Shown: positions 1-8,129 of the stretch, one piece after another
Position numbering within the stretch: position 1 is the stretch's first letter
How the letters are laid out: each line of letters opens with the position of its first letter
Origin: Gulosibacter massiliensis
Lineage (GTDB): Bacteria; Actinomycetota; Actinomycetes; Actinomycetales; Microbacteriaceae
Direction: 5' to 3'
DNA: 8,880 nt
Assembly (NCBI GenBank): GCA_945901035.1
Contig: CAMDKN010000043.1
Span: 1-8,880 of the forward strand
The notes under the pieces: generated by a model
What the model was told of the DNA's origin: nothing
Database searches by the model: none
Seen by the model: only the letters and a program-made list of their open reading frames with translations
Program-made: the position numbers and the translations under genes

Positions 1-821
<821 letters not shown>

Positions 822-1730
822 TTACTTTTTCGAAACGAGAGCGTCTGCGCCGCCCACGATTTCGGAAATTTGCTGGGTGATTTCGGATTGACGCGCGTTG
901 TTCGCGAGTCGGGTGTAGTTCTGAATGAGCTTGTCGGCGTTATCCGTCGCGCTCTTCATCGCCTTCTGACGGGCCGCGTGTTCCGCCGACGCTGAGGACA
1001 GCATCGCCGCGAACACACGGTTTTCTACATAGACCGGCAGAAGTGCGTTGAGCACGTTCAACCCGTCTGGTTCGAACTCGTATAGGGGCAAAATGTCGGC
1101 ACCGGTCGGGATGGGCGCGTCGTCGTCCGCCTCGACCACTTCGAGTGGCAGAAGGCGAAGCACCGTGGGCACCTGCGAGACGAGGTTCACGAAACGGTTG
1201 TACACGAGGTGAATCTCGTCGACTCCCGCGTCATCGTGGTCGCGCAGGAAGTGTTCGATGAGGGCTTGCGCAATCTCTTCCGCGGTTTCGACCTCGGGGC
1301 GGTCGGTGTTGCCGATCCAATCCCGTTCCCACTGGCGCTGACGGAAGGCGAAGTACTGCAGCGCTTTACGTCCGATGAGGTAGTAGACGACCTCTTTGCC
1401 TTCGCTCGTCAGTTTTTCCGTCAGTTCCCCTGCCTCGCGCAGAACCTGAGACGAGAACGCCCCCGCAAGTCCACGGTCCGACGTGAAGATCACGACGGCC
1501 GAACGACGGTGCACATCGGGCTGGGTGGTCAGCGGGTGGTCGACGTTCGACCCCACCGCGACCGCCGTCACTGCCCGCGTCAGCGCCCGAGTGTACGGAG
1601 CCGCCGCCGACATGCGCGCCTGTGCCTTCTGAATTCGCGAGGCCGAGATGAGTTCCATGGCACGCGTGATTTTCTTCGTGGTCTGTGCCGACTTGATTTT
1701 CTGTCGGTAGATGCGAAGTTGCGCTCCCAT
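822..1730 (-). CDS. atpG: F1Fo ATP synthase subunit gamma (central stalk)
   Basis: Gamma forms the rotating central shaft that couples the c-ring to the alpha3beta3 head. The 302-residue product has the expected N-terminal helix ([20 protein letters not shown], residues 2-21), the conserved [12 protein letters not shown] segment (about 21-32), the central Rossmann-like domain with [10 protein letters not shown] (about 83-92), and the C-terminal helix ending in the family signature around [14 protein letters not shown]. Length is normal for actinobacteria. I see no large insert just before the [11 protein letters not shown] segment, where mycobacterial gamma carries an extra loop; this comparison is from memory. 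The start at 1730 is fixed by a very strong AGGAGG site six bases upstream. It lies 28 bases after the atpA stop and 21 bases before atpD. Confidence 0.97.
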   Translation of the reverse strand: MGAQLRIYRQKIKSAQTTKKITRAMELISASRIQKAQARMSAAAPYTRALTRAVTAVAVGSNVDHPLTTQPDVHRRSAVVIFTSDRGLAGAFSSQVLREAGELTEKLTSEGKEVVYYLIGRKALQYFAFRQRQWERDWIGNTDRPEVETAEEIAQALIEHFLRDHDDAGVDEIHLVYNRFVNLVSQVPTVLRLLPLEVVEADDDAPIPTGADILPLYEFEPDGLNVLNALLPVYVENRVFAAMLSSASAEHAARQKAMKSATDNADKLIQNYTRLANNARQSEITQQISEIVGGADALVSKK

Positions 1731-1736
1731 TGTTCC

Positions 1737-1742
1737 CCTCCT
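1737..1742 (-). promoter_or_regulatory. Strong Shine-Dalgarno site of atpG
   Basis: The minus strand reads AGGAGG inside GAGAGGAGGGG, six bases before the atpG ATG. It is one of the two best ribosome binding sites in the block and fixes the gamma start. Confidence 0.85.
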
Positions 1743-1758
1743 CTCGTGTTACGACGAA

Positions 1759-3396
1759 TTACTTGCGCTTGCGCGGCTTGACGATTTTGGCTTGTTCGAC
1801 CTCGTCGGCAGGAAGAGCGTCGAACTCTTCCGAACCGGCCTTGGTTCCACCCTTGCCGCCCTGGAAGGAGGTGATGAACGTGTCGATCTGCTTTTCGAGT
1901 TCGGCCTCGGTCGCGTCATCCAGAACATTCGTCGAGCGAAGCGTGTCGAGAATCTTCGTGTTACGACGAAGGTGCTCGAGCAATTCGCGCTCGAATCGAA
2001 GGACGTCCGTCACCTCGAGCGTGTCGAGCTTGCCCTTGGTTCCGGCCCAGATCGAGACGACCTGTTCCTCGACGGGGTACGGCGAGTACTGCGGCTGACG
2101 CAACAGTTCGGTCAGGCGTGCGCCACGAGCGAGCTGGCGGCGGCTGGCGGCGTCAAGGTCCGAGGCGAACATCGCGAACGCTTCGAGCGAACGGTACTGA
2201 GCGAGTTCCAACTTGAGCGTTCCGGACACCTTCTTGATCGACTTGACCTGAGCGTCACCACCCACACGCGACACCGAGATACCGACGTCGACAGCGGGTC
2301 GCTGGTTTGCGTTGAAGAGGTCCGACTGGAGGAAGATTTGTCCGTCCGTGATCGAGATGACGTTTGTCGGGATATACGCCGAAACGTCGTTCGCCTTGGT
2401 CTCGATGATGGGAAGTCCCGTCATCGAACCCGCTCCGAGCTCGTCGGACAGTTTGGCGCAACGCTCGAGCAGACGAGAGTGCAAGTAGAACACGTCACCG
2501 GGGTATGCCTCACGTCCCGGCGGACGACGCAACAGCAGCGACACGGCGCGGTACGCCTCGGCCTGCTTTGACAGGTCATCGAAAATGATGAGGACGTGCT
2601 TGCCGGCGTACATCCAGTGCTGGCCAATCGCAGAACCGGTGTACGGCGCGAGGTACTTGAAGCCCGCGGGGTCGGACGCAGGAGCGGCGACGATGGTCGT
2701 GTACGCCATGGCGCCGGCTTCTTCGAGAGCGCCCTTCACCGCGGCGATGGTCGAACCCTTTTGACCGATGGCGACATAGATGCAGCGAACCTGCTTGTTG
2801 GTGTCGCCCGACTCCCAGTTCGCCTTCTGGTTGATGATGGTGTCGACGGCGATTGCGGTCTTGCCCGTCTGGCGGTCACCAATGATGAGCTGGCGCTGGC
2901 CGCGGCCGACGGGAATCATCGCGTCGATTGCCTTGATCCCAGTCTGCAGCGGTTCGTGAACCGACTTACGCGCCATCACACCCGGAGCCTGAAGTTCGAG
3001 AGCGCGTCGACCGTCGGTCTTGATCGTGCCGAGGCCGTCGATCGGGTTTCCCAGCGGGTCGATGACCCGACCGAGGTAGCCCTCACCGACGGGAACCGAG
3101 AGGACCTCGCCCGTACGGGTGACTTCTTGACCCGCCTGAACCCCCGAGAACTCACCCAGGACGACGACACCGATGGAGTCTTCGTCGAGGTTCAGCGCGA
3201 GTCCGAGGGTGCCGTCCGCAAACTTGATGAGTTCGTTCGCCATGACGCCGGGGAGTCCGTCGACGTGGGCGATACCGTCACCCGCGTCGATGACGTGTCC
3301 GACCTCTTTCGCGCTCGACTTCGACGGCTCGTACGACTTCGCGAAGTCGCCGAGCGCCTTGCGGATGTCATCCGGGTTGATTGTCAATTCAGCCAT
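1759..3396 (-). CDS. atpA: F1Fo ATP synthase subunit alpha
   Basis: Alpha is the non-catalytic nucleotide-binding subunit of the F1 head; it supplies the arginine finger to the beta catalytic site. The 545-residue product shows the N-terminal helix that contacts delta, a beta-barrel domain (about 30-95), the P-loop GDRQTGKT at 173-180, Walker B HVLIIFDD at 267-274, and the alpha/beta family signature [10 protein letters not shown] at 367-376 followed by the presumed arginine finger Arg377. The C-terminal helical domain runs to about residue 512 (DTFITSF). Beyond that lies a tail of about 33 residues, rich in charge and ending KPRKRK, which the 513-residue E. coli protein lacks. The ATG at 3394-3396 follows AAAGGG and an A-rich spacer. 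It sits 23 bases after atpH and 28 before atpG. Identification is certain; the role of the tail is not shown by the sequence. Confidence 0.98.
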   Translation of the reverse strand: MAELTINPDDIRKALGDFAKSYEPSKSSAKEVGHVIDAGDGIAHVDGLPGVMANELIKFADGTLGLALNLDEDSIGVVVLGEFSGVQAGQEVTRTGEVLSVPVGEGYLGRVIDPLGNPIDGLGTIKTDGRRALELQAPGVMARKSVHEPLQTGIKAIDAMIPVGRGQRQLIIGDRQTGKTAIAVDTIINQKANWESGDTNKQVRCIYVAIGQKGSTIAAVKGALEEAGAMAYTTIVAAPASDPAGFKYLAPYTGSAIGQHWMYAGKHVLIIFDDLSKQAEAYRAVSLLLRRPPGREAYPGDVFYLHSRLLERCAKLSDELGAGSMTGLPIIETKANDVSAYIPTNVISITDGQIFLQSDLFNANQRPAVDVGISVSRVGGDAQVKSIKKVSGTLKLELAQYRSLEAFAMFASDLDAASRRQLARGARLTELLRQPQYSPYPVEEQVVSIWAGTKGKLDTLEVTDVLRFERELLEHLRRNTKILDTLRSTNVLDDATEAELEKQIDTFITSFQGGKGGTKAGSEEFDALPADEVEQAKIVKPRKRK

Positions 3397-3419
3397 TATT
3401 TTTTCCCTTTGTGTGGCGG

Positions 3420-4202
3420 TTAGCCCGCGAGTTTCGACGAGAGTTCGGTGAGGCGCGAGCGGATGCTCGCGTCAATGGTGTCGTCTCCGACTTGGACCGT
3501 GAAGCCTCCGACGATGGTGTCGTCGACGATTTCATCGATGTGGTGCTCGCGACCGAATCGTGCCCGCAACACCGAGGCGATGCGATCGCGCTGCGCGGCG
3601 TCAAGAGGCGATGCGGCGGTCACGATCGCAACCCCGCGTCCCTGTTGGTCCGCGACGATTTCCTGCGCCTCAGCGAGAAGGGTCCGAATGCGGCGCCCCC
3701 GAGGTTGGCTGACGAGGTGGCGAACGATTTCGGTCGTCGATTCGCTCGCCCCTTTCAGGATCGCACCGGCGAGTTCACGCTTGGCTTCTGCTCCGCCTCG
3801 TTTGGCGCTGAGCGCGAGTTCGAGTTCGGGGTTTGCGGCCACGATGCGGGCGATGGAGAAAAGTTCCGCCTCAATCGCATCGGTGGATCCGCTCGCAATC
3901 ACGCGCAGACCGAGTTCTTCGATTCCCGCGAGCATCTCGTCCGCAGAGGACCAGCGTTCGCCGACAACCACGTGCAGGAGCGATTTCGCCGACGAATCGA
4001 TGGCACCGACAACGCTTTCGATCAAGGCCGCCTTGGCTTTCGCATCAGCGACGGGATTAGCAAGTGCAGCACGCAGCGCCGGGCTTGACCCGATGGCGCG
4101 ACCAACGGACAGAATCGCGGCCCCGGCCACGATGCTCAATCCGTTCGACTTCGCGACCGCGGCTTTAGCCGAGATCATCGCGACGCGTGATGCGCTTCCC
4201 AT
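3420..4202 (-). CDS. atpH: F1Fo ATP synthase subunit delta (long actinobacterial form)
   Basis: Delta (the counterpart of mitochondrial OSCP) joins the peripheral stalk b dimer to the top of the F1 head. The product is 260 residues, much longer than the 177 of E. coli. The C-terminal third is canonical, with the conserved segment from [20 protein letters not shown] (231-250). The extra length is explained by what looks like two copies of the N-terminal helical domain (about 30-81 and 114-165; see findings). In mycobacteria the delta domain is fused to a b-type subunit; here it is free-standing with no membrane segment. The ATG at 4200-4202 overlaps the atpF stop by one base (TAATG), so translation is probably coupled. 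A later ATG at residue 9 exists but has no ribosome binding site. Confidence 0.94.
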   Translation of the reverse strand: MGSASRVAMISAKAAVAKSNGLSIVAGAAILSVGRAIGSSPALRAALANPVADAKAKAALIESVVGAIDSSAKSLLHVVVGERWSSADEMLAGIEELGLRVIASGSTDAIEAELFSIARIVAANPELELALSAKRGGAEAKRELAGAILKGASESTTEIVRHLVSQPRGRRIRTLLAEAQEIVADQQGRGVAIVTAASPLDAAQRDRIASVLRARFGREHHIDEIVDDTIVGGFTVQVGDDTIDASIRSRLTELSSKLAG

Positions 4203-4753
4203 TATTTTTTCTTCTCGTTCTTTTCGATGTCCGCGAGGAAACGATCGACGACAGCCGAGGAGGACTTGGCGTCCTTGACCTGTTCCCCGATGACGCGACC
4301 GGCGAGTTCCAGAGCGAGTTGCCCGACCTCGGATCGAAGCGACTGAATCGCCGCAAGGCGCTCGGCTTCGATTTGCTGTTGGGCTTTGGCGGTGATCGCC
4401 GCTGCGTCCGCCGATGCCTGGTGTTTCAACTCCGCAAGAATGAGGGCACCCTCCGAGCGCGCCTTGTCCTTGATGTCGGCGGCTTCCGCGCGCGCCTCCT
4501 GCAAGAGAGCGTTGTACTTGTCGAGAGCGACCGCCGCTTCTTTCTGCGCCGATTCCGCGAGAGCTATTCCGCCTTCGATTTTCTCGGCTCGGGCGTCGAG
4601 TGTCTTTTGCATGTTTGGAAGAACGATCTTCCAGAACAAGAAGAGCACGATGGCGAACGGAATAATCGACCAGACGATGTCGTAAATCGCCGGGAGAAGG
4701 GGGTTCGGAACGGCCTCAGCCGATTCCTCCGCCCACACGAACGCATGCAGCAT
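4202..4753 (-). CDS. atpF: F1Fo ATP synthase subunit b (peripheral stalk)
   Basis: Subunit b forms the dimeric stator stalk linking the membrane a subunit to delta and alpha. The 183-residue product has a short N-terminal tail, one membrane segment at about 22-46 (within IYDIVWSIIPFAIVLFLFW), and then a long charged, alanine-rich helix (about 50-165) typical of the right-handed coiled coil. It ends in a lysine-rich NEKKK. Length is normal. Only one b gene is present, so a b homodimer is expected. The ATG at 4751-4753 follows AAGGA at six bases. It lies 19 bases after the atpE stop and its TAA stop shares a base with the atpH start. Confidence 0.96.
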   Translation of the reverse strand: MLHAFVWAEESAEAVPNPLLPAIYDIVWSIIPFAIVLFLFWKIVLPNMQKTLDARAEKIEGGIALAESAQKEAAVALDKYNALLQEARAEAADIKDKARSEGALILAELKHQASADAAAITAKAQQQIEAERLAAIQSLRSEVGQLALELAGRVIGEQVKDAKSSSAVVDRFLADIEKNEKKK

Positions 4754-4772
4754 GTCGATTCCTTGCTGTTAG

Positions 4773-5033
<261 letters not shown>

Positions 5034-5837
5034 TTAGTGCTCTTCCGCCAGCGCGAGCTGGAGGTAGACAGCGGTCAAGAGAGTGAAAACGTAGGCCTGA
5101 AGTACAGCGACCAAGATTTCAAAGAGTGAGAAGGCGATGCCGAACGCCAGGGTTCCCGCGCCACCAATATAGCCGTACCACTGGCCGACCCCGAGGACGA
5201 AGAAGTGGGTCGCCGAGAACAGCAGGACGAGCAAGAGGTGACCGACGATCATGTTCATGAGCAGTCGAAGGGTGAGCGTCACGGGCCGCAGCACGAAGGT
5301 CGACAGAAGTTCGATGGGGGTGACGACGATGTAAAACGCCTTCGGCACACCCGACGGGAACAGGGCGTTTTTGAGGAACGCACCCGGATGCTTTTTCAAG
5401 CCCGCGTAGATGAACGTGATGTACGAGACGACCGCGAGCACGAGCGGAATTCCGATCACCGACGAGCCCGCGATGTTGAACCCGGGCACGATTCCGGTGA
5501 TGTTAAGGAACAGCACGAGGAAGAAAATGGTGGTCAGAATCGGAAGAAAACGGCGACCGTCCTTTTTCCCGAGCAAGTCTTCGGCGATGTTGACGCGAAC
5601 GAGGTCGAGAGCGATTTCGATGAGGCCCTGAAAACGACCCGGGACCAGCTTCATGTTGCGGGTTCCGAGCCAGAACACGACGACGAGAAGTATGACCATG
5701 ATCATGCGGATGATCATGATGCGGTTCATCTCGAACGGCGTTCCGACGAACAAAACGGCCTCGGGGAAAAATTCGGCGATGGTGGGAGCGTGGAACGTAA
5801 CGCCTTCAGAGAGAACGAGGCCGTTCAGTCCGTTCAC
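5034..5837 (-). CDS. atpB: F1Fo ATP synthase subunit a (proton channel)
   Basis: Subunit a forms the two proton half-channels next to the c-ring. The 267-residue product has a hydrophilic N-terminus, several membrane segments (first at about 39-57, next about 99-116), and the long horizontal helix pair. The essential arginine is Arg191 in TLRLLMNMIVGH. His200 and Glu240 occupy the positions of E. coli Glu219 and His245, the exchanged pairing found in most bacteria and mitochondria; Gln247 matches E. coli Gln252. The start is GTG at 5835-5837, chosen because AAGGAG lies five bases upstream. It begins 57 bases after the AtpI-like gene, the widest gap in the window, and ends 39 bases before atpE. 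Confidence 0.97.
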   Translation of the reverse strand: MNGLNGLVLSEGVTFHAPTIAEFFPEAVLFVGTPFEMNRIMIIRMIMVILLVVVFWLGTRNMKLVPGRFQGLIEIALDLVRVNIAEDLLGKKDGRRFLPILTTIFFLVLFLNITGIVPGFNIAGSSVIGIPLVLAVVSYITFIYAGLKKHPGAFLKNALFPSGVPKAFYIVVTPIELLSTFVLRPVTLTLRLLMNMIVGHLLLVLLFSATHFFVLGVGQWYGYIGGAGTLAFGIAFSLFEILVAVLQAYVFTLLTAVYLQLALAEEH

Positions 5838-5842
5838 GTTGT

Positions 5843-5848
5843 CTCCTT
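5843..5848 (-). promoter_or_regulatory. Shine-Dalgarno site fixing the GTG start of atpB
   Basis: The minus strand reads AAGGAG, then five bases, then GTG. No in-frame ATG near this point has comparable spacing, so the site decides the non-ATG start of subunit a. Confidence 0.8.
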
Positions 5849-5894
5849 GAGTCGAGCGCTACAGTGCGCTACATGGGCTCATTTAGAGTCGAGC
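5849..5894 (-). repeat. Short direct and tandem repeats in the atpB leader
   Basis: The 57-base gap before atpB holds a 9-base direct repeat, GAGTCGAGC on the plus strand, at 5849-5857 and 5886-5894. Between them are two adjacent 10-base units at 5854-5863 and 5864-5873 that differ at one base (GAGCGCTACA and GTGCGCTACA). The transcript of the tandem units could fold AGCGC against GCGCT with a six-base loop, and GGCTC (5876-5880) can pair with GAGCC (5891-5895). These could be operator half-sites, a weak leader hairpin, or chance; no known motif is recognised. Confidence 0.4.
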
Positions 5895-5911
5895 CTACAC
5901 CATGTCGACAA
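5882..5911 (-). promoter_or_regulatory. Weak candidate promoter before atpB
   Basis: On the minus strand TTGTCG (5906-5911) and TCTAAA (5882-5887) are separated by 18 bases; each matches four of six positions of the primary sigma consensus. The -35 part lies inside the end of the AtpI-like gene. A separate start for the Fo-F1 genes here would make sense, but such matches are common by chance. Confidence 0.2.
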
Positions 5912-6326
5912 TGGGAACACGAGCCCGCGAGATGGCAATCACGTCGCTCACCAGGGCTCCGAGCACCGCCGCGATCACGCAACTGAAGGCGATGACGGTG
6001 TCGAACGCATCGGAATTTCGGATGGCGAACGCGGCCACGAGAAACAGCACGAACTTGAGCAACCACGCCCCGAGAACGATCCCGAAAAAGAGCCCGGATG
6101 CGATGCTGCCACCGGTCGCTTTCTGGCCGATCAGGATGCTTCCCGCCGTGATTCCCATGAAAACGAAGGCCATCGCGCTGCCGACCAGAGCGCTCGAAAC
6201 ACCGATGGGGCCGACCAGCGCAAAGCCGATTCCACCGCCGACCACCGCGATGGCGACGGTCACGATCGCTCCGAGGAGAAGTGCCGTGCGAAGGGCCTTC
6301 GCCGCGAGTTGAACGGAACTAGACAC
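5895..6326 (-). CDS. AtpI-like small membrane protein upstream of atpB
   Basis: The 143-residue product has four predicted membrane segments (about 15-37, 40-65, 78-102 and 109-130), little else, and sits directly before atpB. That position and topology match the poorly conserved AtpI (ATP synthase protein I) type proteins, thought to help c-ring assembly or ion supply; the assignment rests on context and topology, not on a clear sequence motif. A conserved-looking Lys91 interrupts the third segment (GAWLLKFVLF). I chose GTG at 6324-6326 because GAGGAGG lies six bases upstream. A more upstream GTG at 6345-6347 would give 150 residues but has this ribosome binding sequence inside its own codons. 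The chosen start overlaps the preceding gene by eight bases. The stop is TAG. Confidence 0.75.
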   Translation of the reverse strand: MSSSVQLAAKALRTALLLGAIVTVAIAVVGGGIGFALVGPIGVSSALVGSAMAFVFMGITAGSILIGQKATGGSIASGLFFGIVLGAWLLKFVLFLVAAFAIRNSDAFDTVIAFSCVIAAVLGALVSDVIAISRARVPIVDMV

Positions 6327-7446
6327 GGGTGTCCTCCTCGATGTCACCGAACAGATTGATGGGTTTCTCGCGTCCGAGTGGCGCGATGGTGAGAACGGTC
6401 GTGACGATTAGCCCGACCGCAACGATTCCCGTCGCGATGGGCCAGTCGACAAACACGAACAGGTAGGCACCGACGGCCACCACGAGAGTCCAGGCATACA
6501 GGATCAGGACCGCCTGGAAGTGGGTGTGCCCCATGTCTAGCAGGCGGTGGTGGAGGTGCTTGCGATCGGCCGCAAACGGGGACTGCCCGTTGAGGATTCG
6601 ACGGGTCACCGCGAGAACGAAGTCGACCAGAGGCACGACGAGAACCGCGAGCGGGAGGGCGAGCGGGATGAACGCCGGAACCAGTTGTCCCGGGTCGATG
6701 CGGGTCGGGTCAACCTGACCGGTCACCGAGATCGTCGAGGCGGCGAGGACGAGTCCGATGACCAACGCCCCCGAGTCCCCCATAAACATTTTGGCGGGGT
6801 ACCAGTTGACGGGCAGGAATCCGATCAACGCGCCGCACAGGGCGGCGGTCAAGAGAGTCGCGAGGTTGAAGTAGCTGGTTTGCCCTGGCCCGGTGGCGAG
6901 ATAGTGCGAATACAGGAAGAACACCGAACCCGCGATCAGGGTGACGCCCGCCACCAGCCCATCGAGGCCGTCGATGAAGTTGATGGCGTTCATGACGAGG
7001 ACGACGGAGAGGACGGTCAGGATGAGCGACATCGTCGGCGACAAGAGCGCGATGGTGCCGAAGGGAAGGCTCACGATTTGAACCCCGGACCACGCGAGGA
7101 TTCCGGCCGCGATGATTTGTGCCGCCAGTTTGACGAGCCAGTTGAGGTCGATGAGGTCGTCGATGACACCGACCACGGCCATCAACACGATTCCGACACC
7201 GATCCCGACGACGGGCATGGGGTCCACGAAGATTTTCTGGAAGACCGGTAGGAATGCCGCGACAATCAGCCCGGCGCCGAGCCCCAGGACAATCGCCACC
7301 CCGCCGAGCCGCGGTGTGGGAGTGGTGTGGACGTCGCGCTCGCGGATTCCGGGATAAATCGCGAACCGATGGCTCAGCCACAGCAGAGCCTGCGACCCGA
7401 TGAAGGAAATGATCGCCGAAATGATTCCGATGAAAACGTAGTTCAT
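6319..7446 (-). CDS. wecA: WecA/MraY-family polyprenyl-phosphate sugar-1-phosphate transferase
   Basis: Members of this integral membrane family transfer a UDP-linked amino-sugar phosphate (GlcNAc-1-P in WecA) to undecaprenyl or decaprenyl phosphate, the first step in building wall glycopolymers such as the mycobacterial arabinogalactan linker. The 375-residue product has about eleven hydrophobic segments and the family motifs in order: DDLID (96-100), NAINFIDGLDGL (153-164) with the catalytic aspartates, GDSGA (223-227) and the cytoplasmic HLHH loop (297-300) characteristic of the WecA side of the family rather than MraY. Location upstream of atpI/atpB is typical of actinobacteria. The ATG at 7444-7446 shares ATGA with the stop of the preceding gene. 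The exact sugar and the polymer made cannot be told from sequence. The last codons contain the ribosome binding site of the next gene. Confidence 0.9.
   Translation of the reverse strand: MNYVFIGIISAIISFIGSQALLWLSHRFAIYPGIRERDVHTTPTPRLGGVAIVLGLGAGLIVAAFLPVFQKIFVDPMPVVGIGVGIVLMAVVGVIDDLIDLNWLVKLAAQIIAAGILAWSGVQIVSLPFGTIALLSPTMSLILTVLSVVLVMNAINFIDGLDGLVAGVTLIAGSVFFLYSHYLATGPGQTSYFNLATLLTAALCGALIGFLPVNWYPAKMFMGDSGALVIGLVLAASTISVTGQVDPTRIDPGQLVPAFIPLALPLAVLVVPLVDFVLAVTRRILNGQSPFAADRKHLHHRLLDMGHTHFQAVLILYAWTLVVAVGAYLFVFVDWPIATGIVAVGLIVTTVLTIAPLGREKPINLFGDIEEDTRV
6333..6339 (-). promoter_or_regulatory. Shine-Dalgarno site embedded in the end of the WecA-like gene
   Basis: The minus strand reads GAGGAGG followed by six bases and GTG. 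It lies in the last codons of the upstream gene, where it encodes Glu-Glu of the IEEDTRV tail. It decides the start of the AtpI-like gene and suggests coupled translation. Confidence 0.8.
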
Positions 7447-8105
7447 GCGTCACCCTCGATGGATCCGACGATGGCGCGAATGGCGTCGCGCGACACGGTT
7501 CCGTCGCGCAACACGCGCACGGGTTTTCCCGTCACGGTGGGGGTTGCATCCACGATGGTCGAGCCGACGCGTGAACCGGAGGATTCTCCGCTGTCGAGGT
7601 AGACCGCGATTCGGTCACCGAGAGCGTCGTGGGCCTCTGTTGCTGTGAGCGCGGCGGGCTTCCCGGTGAGGTTAGCGCTCGACACCGCGAGCGGACCGGA
7701 TTCGCGAAGAATCTCGAGGGTGATTGCGTGGTCGGGCATGCGAAGTGCGGCCGTCCCGTTCGTGTCCCCGAGGTCCCACGCGAGAGTTGTCCGCGCGGGA
7801 ACAACGATGGTGAGTCCCCCCGGCCAGAACGCCTCGGCCAGCGCGCGCATCTCGGGGGTGACCTGTTCAGCGAGTGCATCGAGCGTCTCGATGCCCGGCA
7901 CGAGAACGGGCGGAGGTGACGTCCGCCCACGGCCTTTCGCATCAAGAAGTTTCTGAACAGCGGCTGGGTTGAACGCATCCGCGGCGACCCCGTAGACCGT
8001 GTCGGTCGGAAGCACAATGAGGTCGCCTCGGCCCACCGCTCGACGCGCAAGCCGCAGCCCCGTCAGCGCCTCTGCCGTGTCGAGGCAATCATAGATTGTG
8101 ACCAT
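7443..8105 (-). CDS. L-threonylcarbamoyladenylate synthase (Sua5/YrdC/YwlC family)
   Basis: The enzyme makes threonylcarbamoyl-AMP from threonine, bicarbonate and ATP; TsaD/TsaB/TsaE then use it to form t6A37 in ANN-decoding tRNAs. The 220-residue product is a single YrdC domain without the C-terminal Sua5 domain. Visible motifs are PTDTVYG (33-39), KGRGR (57-61), WPGGLT (94-99), the LRMPDH strand (121-126), SSANLTGKPA (142-151) and STIVD (182-186). The start at 8103-8105 gives the actinobacterial-type beginning TIYDC; the ribosome binding sequence is weak (GTTGAG directly before ATG). It lies 24 bases after prmC and overlaps the WecA-like gene by four bases (ATGA). It may be called tsaC or sua5 in different databases. 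Confidence 0.93.
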   Translation of the reverse strand: MVTIYDCLDTAEALTGLRLARRAVGRGDLIVLPTDTVYGVAADAFNPAAVQKLLDAKGRGRTSPPPVLVPGIETLDALAEQVTPEMRALAEAFWPGGLTIVVPARTTLAWDLGDTNGTAALRMPDHAITLEILRESGPLAVSSANLTGKPAALTATEAHDALGDRIAVYLDSGESSGSRVGSTIVDATPTVTGKPVRVLRDGTVSRDAIRAIVGSIEGDA

Positions 8106-8129
8106 CTCAACTAGTTTAGCGATGGACGG

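Noticed and set aside
2596..3423. A 275-codon plus-strand frame opposite atpA
   Set aside because: Low-complexity Arg/Asp/Val-rich translation with no recognised motif, and it is fully covered by atpA.
5849..5894. A transcription terminator between the AtpI-like gene and atpB
   Set aside because: The stems are only about five base pairs and no run of T follows on the minus strand, so an intrinsic terminator is not supported.
5205..6359. A 384-codon open frame on the plus strand opposite atpB and the AtpI-like gene
   Set aside because: Its product is an extreme mix of Asp, Glu, His and Arg with no domain, the typical antisense shadow of GC-rich membrane protein genes. The minus-strand genes are unmistakable.
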